From AWTP1-13 sp963775835 (GTDB lineage: Bacteria > Pseudomonadota > Alphaproteobacteria > Rhizobiales > Hyphomicrobiaceae): a DNA stretch of 64,000 bases. Each line of letters starts with the position of its first letter. Within the stretch, counting starts at the first letter, position 1. Below are positions 26,215-35,603 of this stretch, piece after piece. A program made the translations under genes and the position numbers. Under the pieces are notes generated by a model. That model had not been told where the DNA came from. It did not search any database and saw only the letters and a list, made by a program, of their open reading frames with translations. The stretch is taken from positions 124,001 through 188,000 of the forward strand of contig CAVZKV010000015.1 of assembly GCA_963775835.1 (NCBI GenBank), read 5' to 3'.

Positions 26215-26519
26215 AGCCCGTTGGCCAACATGATCGCCACTCTGGGCGGAGTTGCGGGAATTCGGCTGCGGCCGGTGCGCGCTGTCGTCTAATGTTGATG
26301 CACGCGCGCCGGCAGCGCCTTCGCCTCGCTGCTCTGAAGCAGCCCCTCTCTCAGGCCAATTCCGGCCTCGGGGCGAGGCGCCGTGGATATCGACACTGGA
26401 TCATATTAGCGTCCCAATAACGGGCCACACCGGCCTCGGCAAGGCGTGGAGAGGTGCGTTGGCTCGGCAATAGAAATCGAAGCAGAGTGCCGCGCTGAGT
26501 TTGAGCCCTGAGGGATATG
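26215..26519. other. Intergenic, no gene seen
   Basis: No supported frame between the pirin gene and the transferase remnant. Confidence 0.4.
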
Positions 26520-26958
26520 ACGCACCTCCCGCTCCTGCATCTGCGCTGCGCCATTACGACAACATTGACGGACACGGATACGGCGCGCGATGCCACGCTG
26601 CTCGACGCGCAAGAAACCAAGACCTATCAACGCTTCTTGACCCCCTAGGATCGCCGAGACTATGCGGCGGCGCATGCCCTGCTTCGGCGCACATTGACAG
26701 CCGTCGTCCCGAACCATCCGCCGCAAACGCGCATGGGAACTAATTCGTGCCTCTTTGCCGTCAGAGACGGCAAAGAGCTGGTGGCTCGCGTTCTTCCAGC
26801 CGGCGGTCGACAGTCGCATTGCCGTAGCACTTGCTCCCGACTGGGGTCGTGAGGTGAGGCTCGATGTGGCGTGTGTCGCAGCCGATGGCACGGCGGTTCC
26901 AATGCCGCCAATTCGAGTATCCGGTCTGTTTGAGGTCGTCGCGAGATTCTTTGGCTGA
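26520..26958 (+). pseudogene. 4'-phosphopantetheinyl transferase remnant
   Basis: The plus strand reads LDAQETKTYQRFLTP, an in-frame TAG at 26646-26648, then DRRDYAAAHALLRRTLTAVV. That matches the start of Sfp-type transferases (FxxxxDRRxFxAAHALLR). The later LFAVRDGKELVARVL, and in another frame DWGREVRLDVACVAADGTAV, lie where the family has its SHxxGLVACAV and GVDVE segments, but are no longer intact. Without those magnesium-binding residues it cannot be active. Tentative, since it rests on one strong block. Confidence 0.45.
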
Positions 26959-27009
26959 ACCATTTTCGGGTTTCACGGAGAGCCCGGATTCGGCGCCGGG
27001 CAACTTCCC

Positions 27010-28707
27010 CTAGCTGGACGCTCCAGCAACCGTAAAGCCAACAATGAGTGGTCCCAGGACCGTTAGCAGCACGTTGGCGATGGCGTAGGGCACGGCCACG
27101 CCGAGCACCGGCGTCTGGCTTTCGGCCACATCGCAGGCGCCGGTCACGGCGGCGTCGACGGTCATGGCACCAGCGAGCGCGCCACAAACGATCACCGGGT
27201 TCATGCGCAGCACGCGCTGCGCGAACAGCGTGCCGACAACGAGAGGGGTGAGGGTAACAACGATGCCCGCGCCCAGCAGCGTGAGCCCATGCGTTGCTAT
27301 GGCCCCCACGGCGGCTGGTCCACTGGCCAAGCCGATGGCGGCGACAAATCCACCCAATCCGAGATCGATGACGGATTGTTGCGCTGCCGGCGGGAAAGCG
27401 CCCATGGTCGGTCGCCGCGAGCGCAGCCAACCGCACACGAGCCCAGCCACCAGCGCGCCTCCTCCTCCACCAAGCGTCAGCGGAATGTCGCCGAGGTTGA
27501 GACTAGCCAGGCCAAGCAGCAAACCCACGGCGAGCCCGCCGGCAAGATAGGCGATGTCCGTTCGATCGTTGCCGCGCAGCGCCTGCCCGACCCTTGGCAA
27601 GACACGGTTTAGGTCTCGGGTCAGGCCAACAAGGCTCATGACGTCGCCGACATAGATGCGTGTGCCTGGACCTATCGGTACCTCATGACCCCGCCGCAGC
27701 AAGGCGCGCAAAAACACGCCATGCGCCGCACTGCCGAGCTCTTCGACAATTTCGGCCAATGTACGACCATGCAGATGGCGGGCGGTGACAAAGACCTCGA
27801 CAATTTGACCGGGCACCGAGCGCATGAGGTCCTCGCCCTCGATCTCCGGGCCAATGCTCGACGTCGCTACGACAACGACGCCCGACGGCCCCGCGAGCAG
27901 GACTTCATCGCCCATCTCCAACATGGTTGAGGCGTCTGGCTCCACGTCCTGGTCGCAGCGCATGATGCGCTCAATGACAGCGCGCCGACCAATTTGTGTC
28001 TCGATGGCTCCGACCGTTCGGCCAGCCGCCGTTGTGACCCGATAAGCGCGGGCCTGAAATTTTCGATACAGGAGCTGACCGGGGTCCTTGGCATCGGTGC
28101 CGGCGAGCGCGGCCTCCAGTTTGGCAGCTTCCTGCTTTAAGTTGACGCCCATCAGCCAAGGCGCAATCAAGGGCACGTAAAGCAATACCAGGATATAGCC
28201 GCAGACGTAGGTGACCGCATAGCCGGCCGCAATGTTCGCCTGTTCTCGCTTCAGCACCTGCGGCGATAGTCCAAGCTGTTCCAGGGCACTCGCTGCCGTG
28301 CCCATCATCGATGTTTGCGTGAGGCTGCCGGCGCCGAGGCCGGCCGCGGCGCCTGGACCGAGATGGAAGGTGTGAGCGAAAATGAGGATCAACACCAGTC
28401 CGCTGATGGCCATGACCAATGCCAGGGCGACTTGTGCCAGCGTCTTGAGGCTCAACGAAGCAAAAAATTCTGGTCCCGCACGATAGCCAATCGTGAAGAC
28501 GAATAAGCCAAAAAGAATGGATTTGAGCAGCGGCGGGATGACGAAGGTCCCGAGTTGGCCGAGCAGGACCGCCACTATCAAGGTGCAGGCCGTGGCGCCG
28601 ATGGCAAATCCACGGATCCGCAGGCGGCCAAAGATCGTACCAAGCGCAACCGCCAGAAACAGGAAAATCTCAGGCGCTTGCGTTACAGTTTGGTTTAACC
28701 ATTGCAT
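27010..28707 (-). CDS. AspT-type amino acid exchanger (YidE/YbjL duplication family), copy 1
   Basis: This 565-residue inner-membrane protein has two five-to-six-helix YidE/YbjL repeats at about 10-190 and 385-565. Two TrkA-C-like cytosolic domains lie between them at about 205-370. Conserved blocks include LFVFTIGYRAGPEFFASL, GAGSLTQTSMMGTAASALEQ and GALAGAMTVDAAVTGACDVA. The family prototype exchanges aspartate for alanine. The second motif here (GAMTVDAAV instead of GARTTTASL) differs from copy 2 at 33782, so the substrate may differ. It is separated from the OprD gene by 201 bases on the same strand. Confidence 0.88.
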   Translation of the reverse strand: MQWLNQTVTQAPEIFLFLAVALGTIFGRLRIRGFAIGATACTLIVAVLLGQLGTFVIPPLLKSILFGLFVFTIGYRAGPEFFASLSLKTLAQVALALVMAISGLVLILIFAHTFHLGPGAAAGLGAGSLTQTSMMGTAASALEQLGLSPQVLKREQANIAAGYAVTYVCGYILVLLYVPLIAPWLMGVNLKQEAAKLEAALAGTDAKDPGQLLYRKFQARAYRVTTAAGRTVGAIETQIGRRAVIERIMRCDQDVEPDASTMLEMGDEVLLAGPSGVVVVATSSIGPEIEGEDLMRSVPGQIVEVFVTARHLHGRTLAEIVEELGSAAHGVFLRALLRRGHEVPIGPGTRIYVGDVMSLVGLTRDLNRVLPRVGQALRGNDRTDIAYLAGGLAVGLLLGLASLNLGDIPLTLGGGGGALVAGLVCGWLRSRRPTMGAFPPAAQQSVIDLGLGGFVAAIGLASGPAAVGAIATHGLTLLGAGIVVTLTPLVVGTLFAQRVLRMNPVIVCGALAGAMTVDAAVTGACDVAESQTPVLGVAVPYAIANVLLTVLGPLIVGFTVAGASS

Positions 28708-28908
28708 GCGGAGCCCGAGGGAAAAATGGCGTTCGCGGCCGTTATTTTTTCGTCAGGGTTAGAGGTGTATCAGCGGCGACCTGTTCGTGCGTATCCGGAC
28801 TAACCCCTACCGGAGTTGCGGATGTCTCGCTAAGCAGCCAGTTGGCGTGAAGCGGCTTTTCTCGGTGAAAGCGCTGCTTACGCGGCTCCGTTCGGCCAAA
28901 CCCGTGTG

Positions 28909-30228
28909 CTAGCGGGGCAACAGCGGTATCGTGTAATCGACAATGAAACGAAACTCGGGCTGGGTGTCGCGCGCGCTACCCGTTGAGAACACGTCCGCGT
29001 AGCGAGCCCAGACGCTCAAGCCCTTCCAGCGGTCGTCGCTCGGCTGCCAGCGCAAGGCAAGATCGAGTTCCTGCTCGTTGGGAAGCGATGCGTTGGTCGA
29101 CGGGTCAATGGCGTCCCATCCCCAAACGAAGAAGGCCGTGGCAGTAACGTCTTTCAATCCGATTTTGTCGAGCTTCAAGGTTGCGCCCAAGCCGGCCGCC
29201 TCCTCGCCGGCGCGGTCGAAGGACAGCTGCTGCAGGTCGGTGTAATTGGGCTTGGTTCCCAACGGGAAATTGATGGCGTTCTCCTTGCCCGTGGTCGAGG
29301 CCACGAACAGCAGGTCCAGATCACCGAAATCAACCGTGAGCCGCGCCGAACCCTGGTAGGTGAAAAACGAAGATCCCGTGAGGAAATCGGCGCCGACGCT
29401 GTTTTGCGTAATCAGATTGGCGGCGAGCTCATACTGGGGACCGCTCGTGCGGCGCGGAAACTTATAGATGGCTTCGACATAGCCCGTGTTGATGGTGTCT
29501 TCGACCCAATAATTTTCCGCCGCGAAGGAGAGGTTGTCGTTGGGGCGATAGCGGAACCAGCCAAAGGGCGTGCCCGCGTCGACTTCATTGACGCCGAAGC
29601 CTTGCGAAATGTTGTCAAAGTCGTTGCTGTCGCGCGGTCTGAAACGCTGCAGGTAGCCGGTGATATATTCAAACCTTGCATCTTTCCCCGTATCGGAGCG
29701 GATGGTCGCACCCTCGAAGGTGATGGGGATCATCCGGTTGTCGCGGCGGTTGATCAGGGGCGTGTCGACGAACTGGCGACCGACAATCAGGTCCTGTCTC
29801 CAAAACTTGGCGCCGAGGTAGGCAATGCCCAGCGTATTGATCGGATCCTGCTCACTCGTCAGCAGCAGCGTTCCGCCTTCATTGTCCGGAGCCACAATCG
29901 GCTGCGAGGTGTAGAGGTTTGCCCCGATGTGGAAGATATTGCCCAGCAGGCCCGAATGGTAGGCGAGCCAGCCGCCGCCGGCCCAAGCCTGGTTTTTGCT
30001 GCCGTCGAAATTGTCGCGCACGAAATAGTAGGTGCGGGGATGCAAGTCGAGGGTCGTATCCTTGAAGAATGGCGAGCGCCAAACCTCATCACGAGCATTC
30101 TCAGGCGCAAGGGTGCGGCCCGGTTCATCGCTCCGTGCCGTTGTCGGGCTCAGGATCAGCGCTGTCGGGACCAACGCCAACCAAAGCAGCCGGGTTAGGG
30201 ACAAATGCGTGGCGTCGGGGTTGCGCAT
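28909..30228 (-). CDS. OprD-family outer membrane porin
   Basis: This 439-residue beta-barrel has a signal peptide (hydrophobic run LLWLALVPTALILSPTTARS). Typical OprD blocks follow: FFKDTTLDLHPRTYYFVRDN, QAWAGGGWLAYHSG, LYTSQPIVAPDNEGGTLLL, GRQFVDTPLINRRDNRM and PITFEGATI. It ends FIVDYTIPLLPR, a fit for a final strand. OprD porins take up basic amino acids or small carboxylates across the outer membrane. Placed between an AspT-type exchanger and a divergent amino acid decarboxylase, it probably feeds that system. The Ala/Arg start near 30228 gives the full signal peptide. Confidence 0.88.
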   Translation of the reverse strand: MRNPDATHLSLTRLLWLALVPTALILSPTTARSDEPGRTLAPENARDEVWRSPFFKDTTLDLHPRTYYFVRDNFDGSKNQAWAGGGWLAYHSGLLGNIFHIGANLYTSQPIVAPDNEGGTLLLTSEQDPINTLGIAYLGAKFWRQDLIVGRQFVDTPLINRRDNRMIPITFEGATIRSDTGKDARFEYITGYLQRFRPRDSNDFDNISQGFGVNEVDAGTPFGWFRYRPNDNLSFAAENYWVEDTINTGYVEAIYKFPRRTSGPQYELAANLITQNSVGADFLTGSSFFTYQGSARLTVDFGDLDLLFVASTTGKENAINFPLGTKPNYTDLQQLSFDRAGEEAAGLGATLKLDKIGLKDVTATAFFVWGWDAIDPSTNASLPNEQELDLALRWQPSDDRWKGLSVWARYADVFSTGSARDTQPEFRFIVDYTIPLLPR

Positions 30229-30988
30229 ATGCGGCCTCCGTTGTCAACCTTGACACCGCAGGCGCGATCTCATGGGCACGCGAACGCGCTGCTGGTTTCC
30301 GTTACTCGACAAGAGAAAAAGAGCCGATCGGCAGCCTGCTCGGAACGCGGCAGGAAAACACCTGCCACCGCGGAGGCCTCTTCAATGCCGTCGATGCGCG
30401 GCAACTGCGTGCCCGCATCGACCTCGATCGGCGAGCACGAATTGATCATAGCCAACAAGGATGGCGATAGAAACGGCTTTCGGTTTGCAGGACCGATTAT
30501 CGGTCCGCGTGTTCGGACCGCCACAACCGCACGGTCCGAGCAAACGCGGGAGCAAACCGCAAAGCGTCAACGCGAGATCAATCCCGCCCTTTGCGTTTGC
30601 ACAAAACACGCCCGACGCGGCCGATCGTTTCCGGGCGGGACACAAACGACAAGCGGGTCGAAGCCCGCGTGTGCACCGCAGCGCCACCTTTAAGTGCGCG
30701 GCCATCAGCACGGGCGATAAACCAAAATAAGTTTTGGCGGTGCGCTTGTTGCACACACAAGGCGTTCGCCGGCACTGCGGACTTTCCGCGAGCCATTTTA
30801 GGTGATCGCCTCGATGTCCGCGGGCTCGCATCTGTAAAACGATGGTTTTTGCACACGGTTGCCGAAGGCAATGTGCCCAACCCGCGCTGATCGAAGCGAA
30901 ACGGCGGCGCGCGGCGAGGCGGATAATACTTAAAAACCACGGGCAATAGTGCGGAGAAAGTGGTTTCGCGAGCTAGGAAAAAAATAAA
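30229..30988. other. Divergent regulatory spacer, no gene seen
   Basis: 760 bases between the porin and decarboxylase starts. No credible gene. It holds the alternating GGACCG/CGGTCC array at 30490-30538, and an AAACCAC...GTGGTTT inverted pair at about 30933-30965 just before the decarboxylase ribosome site. Confidence 0.5.
30490..30538. repeat. Alternating inverted repeats (four GGACCG/CGGTCC half-sites)
   Basis: GGACCGAT-T-ATCGGTCC occupies 30490-30506, followed by CGGACCG at 30514-30520 and CGGTCCG at 30532-30538. The halves can pair 1:2, 2:3 or 3:4, so mutually exclusive hairpins or a multi-site operator are both possible. Confidence 0.55.
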
Positions 30989-33727
30989 ATGTCTCAGCGA
31001 AGCGACCGTGCCGCCGTTCGGATCGATCAATTCTTCGCCGGTCTCGGCGCGCGCGGCGACCAATGGCGAAACCTGGTCGAGTTGGCCGAGGCCTGGTGCG
31101 AGGGATCCGGTAGTCGGGCGAGCTTCGAAGCGGTCCTTGCCGAGATAACGCCGACCGAAGAATTCCATGCCTATCCCGGGCTGCAGCTGCTCACGGCCTT
31201 GCGGGACCGGGCTGCCGCGAACGACGCGCGGGCGACTGCAACCCTTGTCCGCCGCATCACCCGCGCCCTGCTCACGCGCTCTTTCCGTCAACACGCGACC
31301 GATTGGGACGCACACGAGGATGGCGAAGCGGCAACGGCAGACGTGTTGCCGCCATCGCTTGGTCGCAGCGAGGCGCATCAACCCTACTTTGAGGTTCTGG
31401 TCGTTACCGGTGCGCCGGCGGCGCGCTGGCCGGCGCTGGGCGCGGAATGGCGCAGGCTGCGGCGGTCGCAAGATGCTTTCATCTATGAACCGGTTTTTGT
31501 CGGCAGTTTCGAAGATGCGTTTTGTGCGGTCATCCTCAACCCCGACCTCGCGGCCGCAATCATCCACGAAGGTTTTCCGTTCCGGTCGCGCCGCGACGTA
31601 CCCATCTTGCGGCCGCTTGCAGAGGCCGTGCGCAAACGCGAGCGCGTGGGTGACATGCCCCTGGATTTGGCACAGACACTGAAGCGCGTGCGACCCGAGC
31701 TCGATCTTTATTTGCTTGCCAACGGTGATGTCGAGGCCTTGGCTGGAAGTGCCGACGCAAAGGTGCTGCGGCGCGTATTCTACGCCGTGGAGGAGCTGCT
31801 GGAATTGCACCTTGCAATCCTCGAGGGCGTGCAAGATCGCTATGACACGCCCTTTTTCAACAATCTGAAAAAATACGCGCAACGACCAATCGGCACATTC
31901 CACGCACTGCCAATCGCGCGCGGAAAATCGGTTTTCAAATCCGATTGGATCCGCGATATGGGTGAGTTTTACGGCCCGACGCTTTTTCTAGCCGAGAGCA
32001 GCGCCACAACCGGTGGACTGGACAGTCTGCTGGAGCCAACGGGAAACATCAAAAAGGCGCAAGAAATGGCGGCGCGCGCTTTTGGTGCCGATCACGTCTT
32101 CTTTGTCACCAACGGTACTTCGACCTCCAACAAGATGGCCGTGCAGGCGCTACTGGCGCCAGGCGATATCGCGATCGTGGATCGAAACTGTCACAAGTCT
32201 CACCACTACGGCATGGTGCTGAGCGGTGCCCAACCGCTCTACGTCGAAGCCTTTCCGATGACGGAATACTCGATGTACGGTGCGGTCCCCCTGCGCACGA
32301 TCAAGCAGGCGCTGCTCAATCTGAAGGCCGAGGGCAGGCTGCACCGCGTCAAGATGGTGGATCTGACGAACTGCACATTCGACGGCCACATCTACAACAC
32401 CAGACGGGTGATGGAAGAGTGCCTGGCGATCAAGCCAGACCTGATTTTCCTCTGGGACGAGGCCTGGTTTGGGTTCGCGCGCTTCTCCCCGTTCCTGCGG
32501 CCGCGCACGGCCATGGGTGCGGCAAGCGACATTGAGAGTTGGATCAAGGATCCAAGGTCGGTTGCCGAATACGAAAAGCAGCAGGCCGAACTGGGTGCGA
32601 AGCCGTCAACCGAGCTGTTGTTGAGTACCCGCCTCATTCCCGATCCCCGCAAGGTCAAGTTGCGTGTCTATCAAACCAACTCCACGCATAAGTCGATGTC
32701 GGCCCTGCGGCAGGGCTCGATGCTGTTGGTGAAGGATGTTGATTTTCACAGCGTGGAAGCGCAATTCCACGAAGCGGTGTTTACCCACGCCTCAACCAGC
32801 CCGAACCAGCAGTTGATCGCTAGCCTCGACGTCGCGCGACGACAGATGGAGTTGGAGGGTTATGGGCTTGTGCACAATGCGATCGAGGTGGCATTGGCAA
32901 TCCGCCAGGCCGTCAAAGAGCATCCACTGATTTCTAAATACTTCCACATTCTCGGCGCCGACCAGATGGTGCCGGGCGAATATCGCCACAGCGGCTTTAC
33001 CGACTTCCTCGACCCCAAATCCAACTGGGCGGTGGTACGGCAAAGCATGCAGGAGGACGAGTTCTGCCTCGATCCGACGCGCATGACGCTGGTTTGCGGC
33101 ACCGCCGGCTTTGACGGCACCCAATTCAAGGGACTATTGGCCAATCGTTACAACGTCCAGCTCAATAAGACCTCGCGCAATTCGGTCTTGCTGCAATCCA
33201 ACATCAACAACACGCGCAGTGACGTCGCGCACCTCATTCGCGTGCTGGTAGAGATCAGTGAGGAGATCGATCAGCGGTTGGCCCAGGGTGGCGCCAACGT
33301 CCGCTTGGCATTCAATGCGCGGGTGAAGAGCCTGATGACCGACGTGCCGGATCTGCCGAACTTCTCGCATTTCCACGCCGCCTTCCGCAAGGACGCGGGC
33401 AAGCGAACCAACGAAGGCGACATTCGCTCTGGGTTCTATGCCGCCTACGATGCCGAGGGCTGTGAGCACATCCGGCTGGCCGATCCGGAAATCGACCGTC
33501 GGCTCAAAAACGGTCCCGATCTGGTCTCCGCCAACTTTGTGATCCCCTACCCCCCGGGTTTCCCCATCATGGTGCCGGGCCAGGTGATCACGCAAGAGAC
33601 CATCGACTTCATGCGCAAGCTCGATGTCAAAGAGATTTATGGCTACGACGCGGCCGAAGGCCTGAAGCTGGTGCGGGCCGACGCGCTGGCCAAGCGGGTC
33701 GGCCCGGCTCCGAAACGGGCCGCCTGA
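30989..33727 (+). CDS. Orn/Lys/Arg-type (fold type I) PLP amino acid decarboxylase
   Basis: This 912-residue protein has a PLP domain from about residue 300. It carries VTNGTSTSNKMAVQ (phosphate loop), VDRNCHKSHHYGMVLSG, WDEAWFGFARFSP and TNSTHKSMSALRQGS with the Schiff-base lysine K568. The C-terminal IPYPPGFPIMVPGQVIT block is typical of biosynthetic and inducible Lys/Arg/Orn decarboxylases. The first 290 residues are not a clear match to a known domain, though residues 135-215 may be the receiver-like wing domain. ATG 30989 follows AGGAAAAAAAT. The substrate (Arg, Lys, Orn or Glu-like) cannot be read off. It is 54 bases from the exchanger gene, so probably co-transcribed and acting as a proton-consuming pair. 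Confidence 0.9.
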   Translation: MSQRSDRAAVRIDQFFAGLGARGDQWRNLVELAEAWCEGSGSRASFEAVLAEITPTEEFHAYPGLQLLTALRDRAAANDARATATLVRRITRALLTRSFRQHATDWDAHEDGEAATADVLPPSLGRSEAHQPYFEVLVVTGAPAARWPALGAEWRRLRRSQDAFIYEPVFVGSFEDAFCAVILNPDLAAAIIHEGFPFRSRRDVPILRPLAEAVRKRERVGDMPLDLAQTLKRVRPELDLYLLANGDVEALAGSADAKVLRRVFYAVEELLELHLAILEGVQDRYDTPFFNNLKKYAQRPIGTFHALPIARGKSVFKSDWIRDMGEFYGPTLFLAESSATTGGLDSLLEPTGNIKKAQEMAARAFGADHVFFVTNGTSTSNKMAVQALLAPGDIAIVDRNCHKSHHYGMVLSGAQPLYVEAFPMTEYSMYGAVPLRTIKQALLNLKAEGRLHRVKMVDLTNCTFDGHIYNTRRVMEECLAIKPDLIFLWDEAWFGFARFSPFLRPRTAMGAASDIESWIKDPRSVAEYEKQQAELGAKPSTELLLSTRLIPDPRKVKLRVYQTNSTHKSMSALRQGSMLLVKDVDFHSVEAQFHEAVFTHASTSPNQQLIASLDVARRQMELEGYGLVHNAIEVALAIRQAVKEHPLISKYFHILGADQMVPGEYRHSGFTDFLDPKSNWAVVRQSMQEDEFCLDPTRMTLVCGTAGFDGTQFKGLLANRYNVQLNKTSRNSVLLQSNINNTRSDVAHLIRVLVEISEEIDQRLAQGGANVRLAFNARVKSLMTDVPDLPNFSHFHAAFRKDAGKRTNEGDIRSGFYAAYDAEGCEHIRLADPEIDRRLKNGPDLVSANFVIPYPPGFPIMVPGQVITQETIDFMRKLDVKEIYGYDAAEGLKLVRADALAKRVGPAPKRAA

Positions 33728-33781
33728 AGTGGAGTTTTGTCTGGAAGCGCGGCGATTGATGTCACGGTTTGGTAAGTATGG

Positions 33782-35485
33782 ATGGTACGCGTCATGATCG
33801 ATTGGTTTGTTAATACGCTGCGAAGTTATCCGGAAATTGCGATCTTCCTGTCCCTGGCGCTTGGCTACTATTTCGGCTCCTTCACCTACAAGGGGCTGGG
33901 CCTTGGCGCGGTGACGGCGACGCTGATTGCCGCGGTCCTCATCGGTCAGCTCGGCATCACGGTTTCTGGGCCGCTCAAGCCCTTCTTCTTCCTGATGTTC
34001 CTGTTCGCCATCGGCTACGGGGTGGGCCCGCAGTTCGTGCGCGGCATCGCCAAGGATGGCGTGCCGCAAGCGGTGTTTGCCGCGGTCGTCTGCGTCTTCT
34101 GCCTACTCGCGGCTTTTGTTGGGGCCAAGCTCGCCGGCTATGACGTCGGCTCCGCCGCGGGCCTCTATGCCGGCTCGCAGACGATCTCGGCCTCGATGGG
34201 GCTTGCCACCGATGCGATCAGCCGCCTGGGCCTGCCGCCCGAAGAAACCAAGAAACTCTTGGATGCCATGCCGGTGGCCTACGCCGTCACCTACATCTTC
34301 GGCACGGTCGGGTCCGCCCTCGTGCTCGCCTTGCTCGGGCCGGCCCTGCTCGGCATCGACCTCGAGGCCGCCTGCAAGCGTTACGAGGAGCAGCACGGGG
34401 GCAAGCGCGCCTTGGGCGGTCCAGGAACGGCGTGGTACCAATTCGAGTTGCGCGCCTACCGGATCGCGGACGACGGCCGCGCCGTGGGCAAAACGGTGCA
34501 GGAAGCCGAGGCGTTCCTGCCAGAAGAGCGTGTCTTCGTTCAACGCATACGACGCGGCGGCAAGATCATCGATGCCACCGCCGATGCCGTAATCCAAGCC
34601 GGCGATGTCCTCGCCATTGCCGGGCGGCGCGACGTGCTGGTGAACCTGATCGGGCAAGCCGCGCAAGAAGTGGACGACCGCGAGCTGCTGGCAGTGCCGG
34701 TCGAAGGCGTCGATGTCTACGTCTCCAGCAAAGATGCCGACGGCAAGACTCTGGCCGAGTTGGCGAAATCTCCGGCGGCGCGCGGCGTCTTTCTGCGCAA
34801 GATCACGCGAGGGGCGACCGCCACGGACATTCCGATCTTGCCCAACACCGAATTGCACCGCGGCGATATTGTTACCATCGTCGGGCGGACGCAGGACATC
34901 GCGGCCACCACCAAAATGTTGGGTTACCCAGACCGAGCGACCGATGTGGCCGATGTGGCGTTCATTGGTGCGGCAATCGCGATCGGCGGCCTGCTTGGCG
35001 CCATAGTTTACAAGATTGGCAGCGTTCCGCTGACGCTCTCTACCTCCGGCGGGGCCTTGATTTCCGGGCTTTTCTTCGGATGGCTGCGGTCGGTGCGCCC
35101 GACCTTCGGCCGGATTCCCTCCCCCACCGTCTGGTTCATGAATTCGGTCGGCCTCAACGTTTTCATCGCCGTGGTGGGTATCTCGTCCGGGCCGGGCTTT
35201 GTCGCCGGCTTGAAGGCGCTCGGCTTCAGCCTGTTCCTGTGGGGTGTCGTCGTTACCACCGTGCCCCTGATCCTGGCGATGTACGTTGGCAAATACCTGT
35301 TCCGTTTCGACGATGCCATCGTCTTGGGATGCTGCTCCGGGGCGCGGACGACAACGGCCTCGCTCGGCATGATCAATGATCGCGCCAAGAGCCAAATTCC
35401 GGGGCTCGGCTACACCGTCACCTACGCGGTCGGGAATACCTTGCTGACGATCTGGGGCATGGTCCTGGTCATGTTGCTGACCTAG
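33782..35485 (+). CDS. aspT: Aspartate:alanine exchanger (AspT family), copy 2
   Basis: This 567-residue inner-membrane protein has the same two-repeat, TrkA-C-containing architecture as the protein at 27010. It has the canonical motifs: LFAIGYGVGPQFVRGI, then GLYAGSQTISASMGLATDAI and the late GCCSGARTTTASLGMINDRA. The G-A-R-T-T-x-A-S motif is diagnostic for AspT. It exchanges cytosolic alanine for external aspartate, net negative-in, so decarboxylation inside generates a proton-motive force. ATG at 33782 was taken, with a second at 33794 (MIDWF). It lies between the decarboxylase and asdA genes on the same strand. Confidence 0.93.
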   Translation: MVRVMIDWFVNTLRSYPEIAIFLSLALGYYFGSFTYKGLGLGAVTATLIAAVLIGQLGITVSGPLKPFFFLMFLFAIGYGVGPQFVRGIAKDGVPQAVFAAVVCVFCLLAAFVGAKLAGYDVGSAAGLYAGSQTISASMGLATDAISRLGLPPEETKKLLDAMPVAYAVTYIFGTVGSALVLALLGPALLGIDLEAACKRYEEQHGGKRALGGPGTAWYQFELRAYRIADDGRAVGKTVQEAEAFLPEERVFVQRIRRGGKIIDATADAVIQAGDVLAIAGRRDVLVNLIGQAAQEVDDRELLAVPVEGVDVYVSSKDADGKTLAELAKSPAARGVFLRKITRGATATDIPILPNTELHRGDIVTIVGRTQDIAATTKMLGYPDRATDVADVAFIGAAIAIGGLLGAIVYKIGSVPLTLSTSGGALISGLFFGWLRSVRPTFGRIPSPTVWFMNSVGLNVFIAVVGISSGPGFVAGLKALGFSLFLWGVVVTTVPLILAMYVGKYLFRFDDAIVLGCCSGARTTTASLGMINDRAKSQIPGLGYTVTYAVGNTLLTIWGMVLVMLLT

Positions 35486-35603
35486 CGCGAGAGGTACGAG
35501 ATCGAACCAATAAGAATGCCTTGTCCTCGTCAACCGAGCAGCATCCGTCCACAGACCCATTGTGCCCCAGTGGCATTGAGCACGATCGAACCCGGAGTAA
35601 ATC

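Noticed and set aside
30578..31903. 441-codon minus-strand frame across the decarboxylase start
   Set aside because: Shadow of the plus-strand decarboxylase; no motif and no start signal.
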